Below, piece after piece: positions 5,287-5,936 of a stretch of 5,936 nucleotides of DNA. Origin of the DNA: an uncultured Collinsella sp. (GTDB lineage Bacteria > Actinomycetota > Coriobacteriia > Coriobacteriales > Coriobacteriaceae). The number at the start of each line of letters is the position of its first letter. Position 1 is the first letter of the stretch. Under the pieces are notes generated by a model. It made no database searches, had not been told where the DNA came from, and saw only the letters and a program-made list of their open reading frames with translations. A program made the translations under genes and the position numbers. Where the stretch lies: the NCBI GenBank assembly GCA_938045085.1, contig CALINZ010000241.1, forward strand, positions 1-5,936. Direction: 5' to 3'.

Positions 5287-5936
5287 CTAGCGTACATCGC
5301 GCACCGTATCGCCCTCGACGAGCACGCCCGGAAACAGCATGTGCTCCACACCGGGTGCAGCGCCCTCGGCGCCGGCAATCTTGTCGACCGCCCACATGCC
5401 GACGCGTTTGTTGTCAAAGCGCACCGTGGTCAGGCGACGATCGGGTACGATATCGCCCAAACTATCGTCAACACCCACCACGCTTACGTCCTGGGGCACG
5501 CGCTTCCCGCGCGACTCGAGCCCACGGATGCAGCCATATGCCATGGCATCGTTGGAAGCATAAATGGCCGTACAGGTCGGATCGTCCGCCAGAGCCTGAC
5601 CGGCAGCATATCCACTCTGCGCTGTCCAGTCGCCGCGCACGAGCTGCGGTGGCTCGATGCCATGCGCACGCAATGTCTCGCGCCAGCCTTCCTCGCGCCG
5701 CATGCCCGAAAGCGAGCGCTCGGGACACGAGATAAAGTGCACGGTCTTGTGCCCCTGCCCCAGCAAGTACTCGACCACTTGGCGCGAGCAATCGAACTGG
5801 TCGTTATCGACCGTTGAACAGAGCGGGTGCTCCAGCATGGTAACGAGCACCGTCTGCATACCGGGCAGCGGCTCAAAGGTGCCAAAGTCCGCCGGCATGC
5901 GGTTCATAATCACAACCATGCCGTCCACCGGCAGTG
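5287..5936 (-). CDS. LacI/GalR-family transcriptional regulator, 5' end outside window
   Basis: The last 215 residues of a sugar-sensing repressor; the frame stays open to the right edge, so the N-terminal helix-turn-helix (about 120 missing residues) is not visible. What remains is the periplasmic-binding-protein-like effector domain. Landmarks are VDGMVVIMNRMP near the edge, VVEYLLGQGHKTVHFIS, RREEGWRETLRAHG, AIYASNDAMAYGCIRGL, VPQDVSVVGVDD and RLTTVRFDNKRVG, all in the order and spacing of the family. The inducer cannot be read from the sequence. The apparent GTG start at 5928 is only an internal valine codon. The gene points toward the EIIA gene 214 bases downstream, with no rho-independent terminator seen between them. 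A role in regulating these lac genes is inferred from proximity. Confidence 0.9.
   Translation of the reverse strand, partial: LPVDGMVVIMNRMPADFGTFEPLPGMQTVLVTMLEHPLCSTVDNDQFDCSRQVVEYLLGQGHKTVHFISCPERSLSGMRREEGWRETLRAHGIEPPQLVRGDWTAQSGYAAGQALADDPTCTAIYASNDAMAYGCIRGLESRGKRVPQDVSVVGVDDSLGDIVPDRRLTTVRFDNKRVGMWAVDKIAGAEGAAPGVEHMLFPGVLVEGDTVRDVR

Noticed and set aside
4596..5735. 379-codon plus-strand open frame spanning the EIIA gene and regulator
   Set aside because: It crosses the intergenic repeat, a terminator, the EIIA gene and the regulator in antisense. The translation is arginine-rich in its second half and resembles no protein family.
1..5936. CRISPR array, tRNA or rRNA gene, insertion sequence
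   Set aside because: No regularly spaced identical repeats, no cloverleaf-like sequence and no transposase frame were seen on either strand.

Overview
This window looks like a chromosomal piece of a GC-rich gut actinomycete, most plausibly class Coriobacteriia (Collinsella or a relative). That guess rests on base composition, protein style and strong AAGGAGG-like ribosome binding sites; no rRNA or marker gene is present to prove it. All seven genes lie on the minus strand, so transcription runs from high to low coordinates.

From right to left (the order of transcription) the window holds four blocks. (1) The C-terminal two thirds of a LacI/GalR-family sugar-responsive regulator, cut by the right edge. 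(2) A single-gene PTS unit encoding a lactose/cellobiose-type EIIA (LacF-like), preceded by a 214-bp regulatory gap and followed by a clear rho-independent terminator. (3) A 285-bp gap with an imperfect long inverted repeat, then an uncharacterised multi-pass membrane protein of 340 residues with its own terminator. (4) A 307-bp gap that carries that terminator and a dense cluster of GTTC/GAAC boxes, followed by the operon lacA-lacB-lacX-lacC. The last 108 bases on the left contain two hairpins and no gene.

The genes describe galactose-6-phosphate catabolism by the tagatose-6-phosphate pathway. EIIA passes phosphate to an EIIB/EIIC not in the window, and lactose or galactose would enter phosphorylated. 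LacA and LacB together isomerise galactose-6-phosphate to tagatose-6-phosphate, and LacC phosphorylates that to tagatose-1,6-bisphosphate. LacX is an aldose-1-epimerase-like protein that probably handles sugar anomers. The expected aldolase LacD, the EIIBC component (LacE) and a 6-phospho-beta-galactosidase (LacG) are absent here and must lie elsewhere if the pathway is complete.

The most interesting non-coding signal is a set of GAAC/GTTC boxes placed one or two helical turns apart upstream of both lacA and the EIIA gene. The two sites share an identical 11-bp core. They look like DeoR-family-type operators, although the only regulator gene visible belongs to the LacI family.
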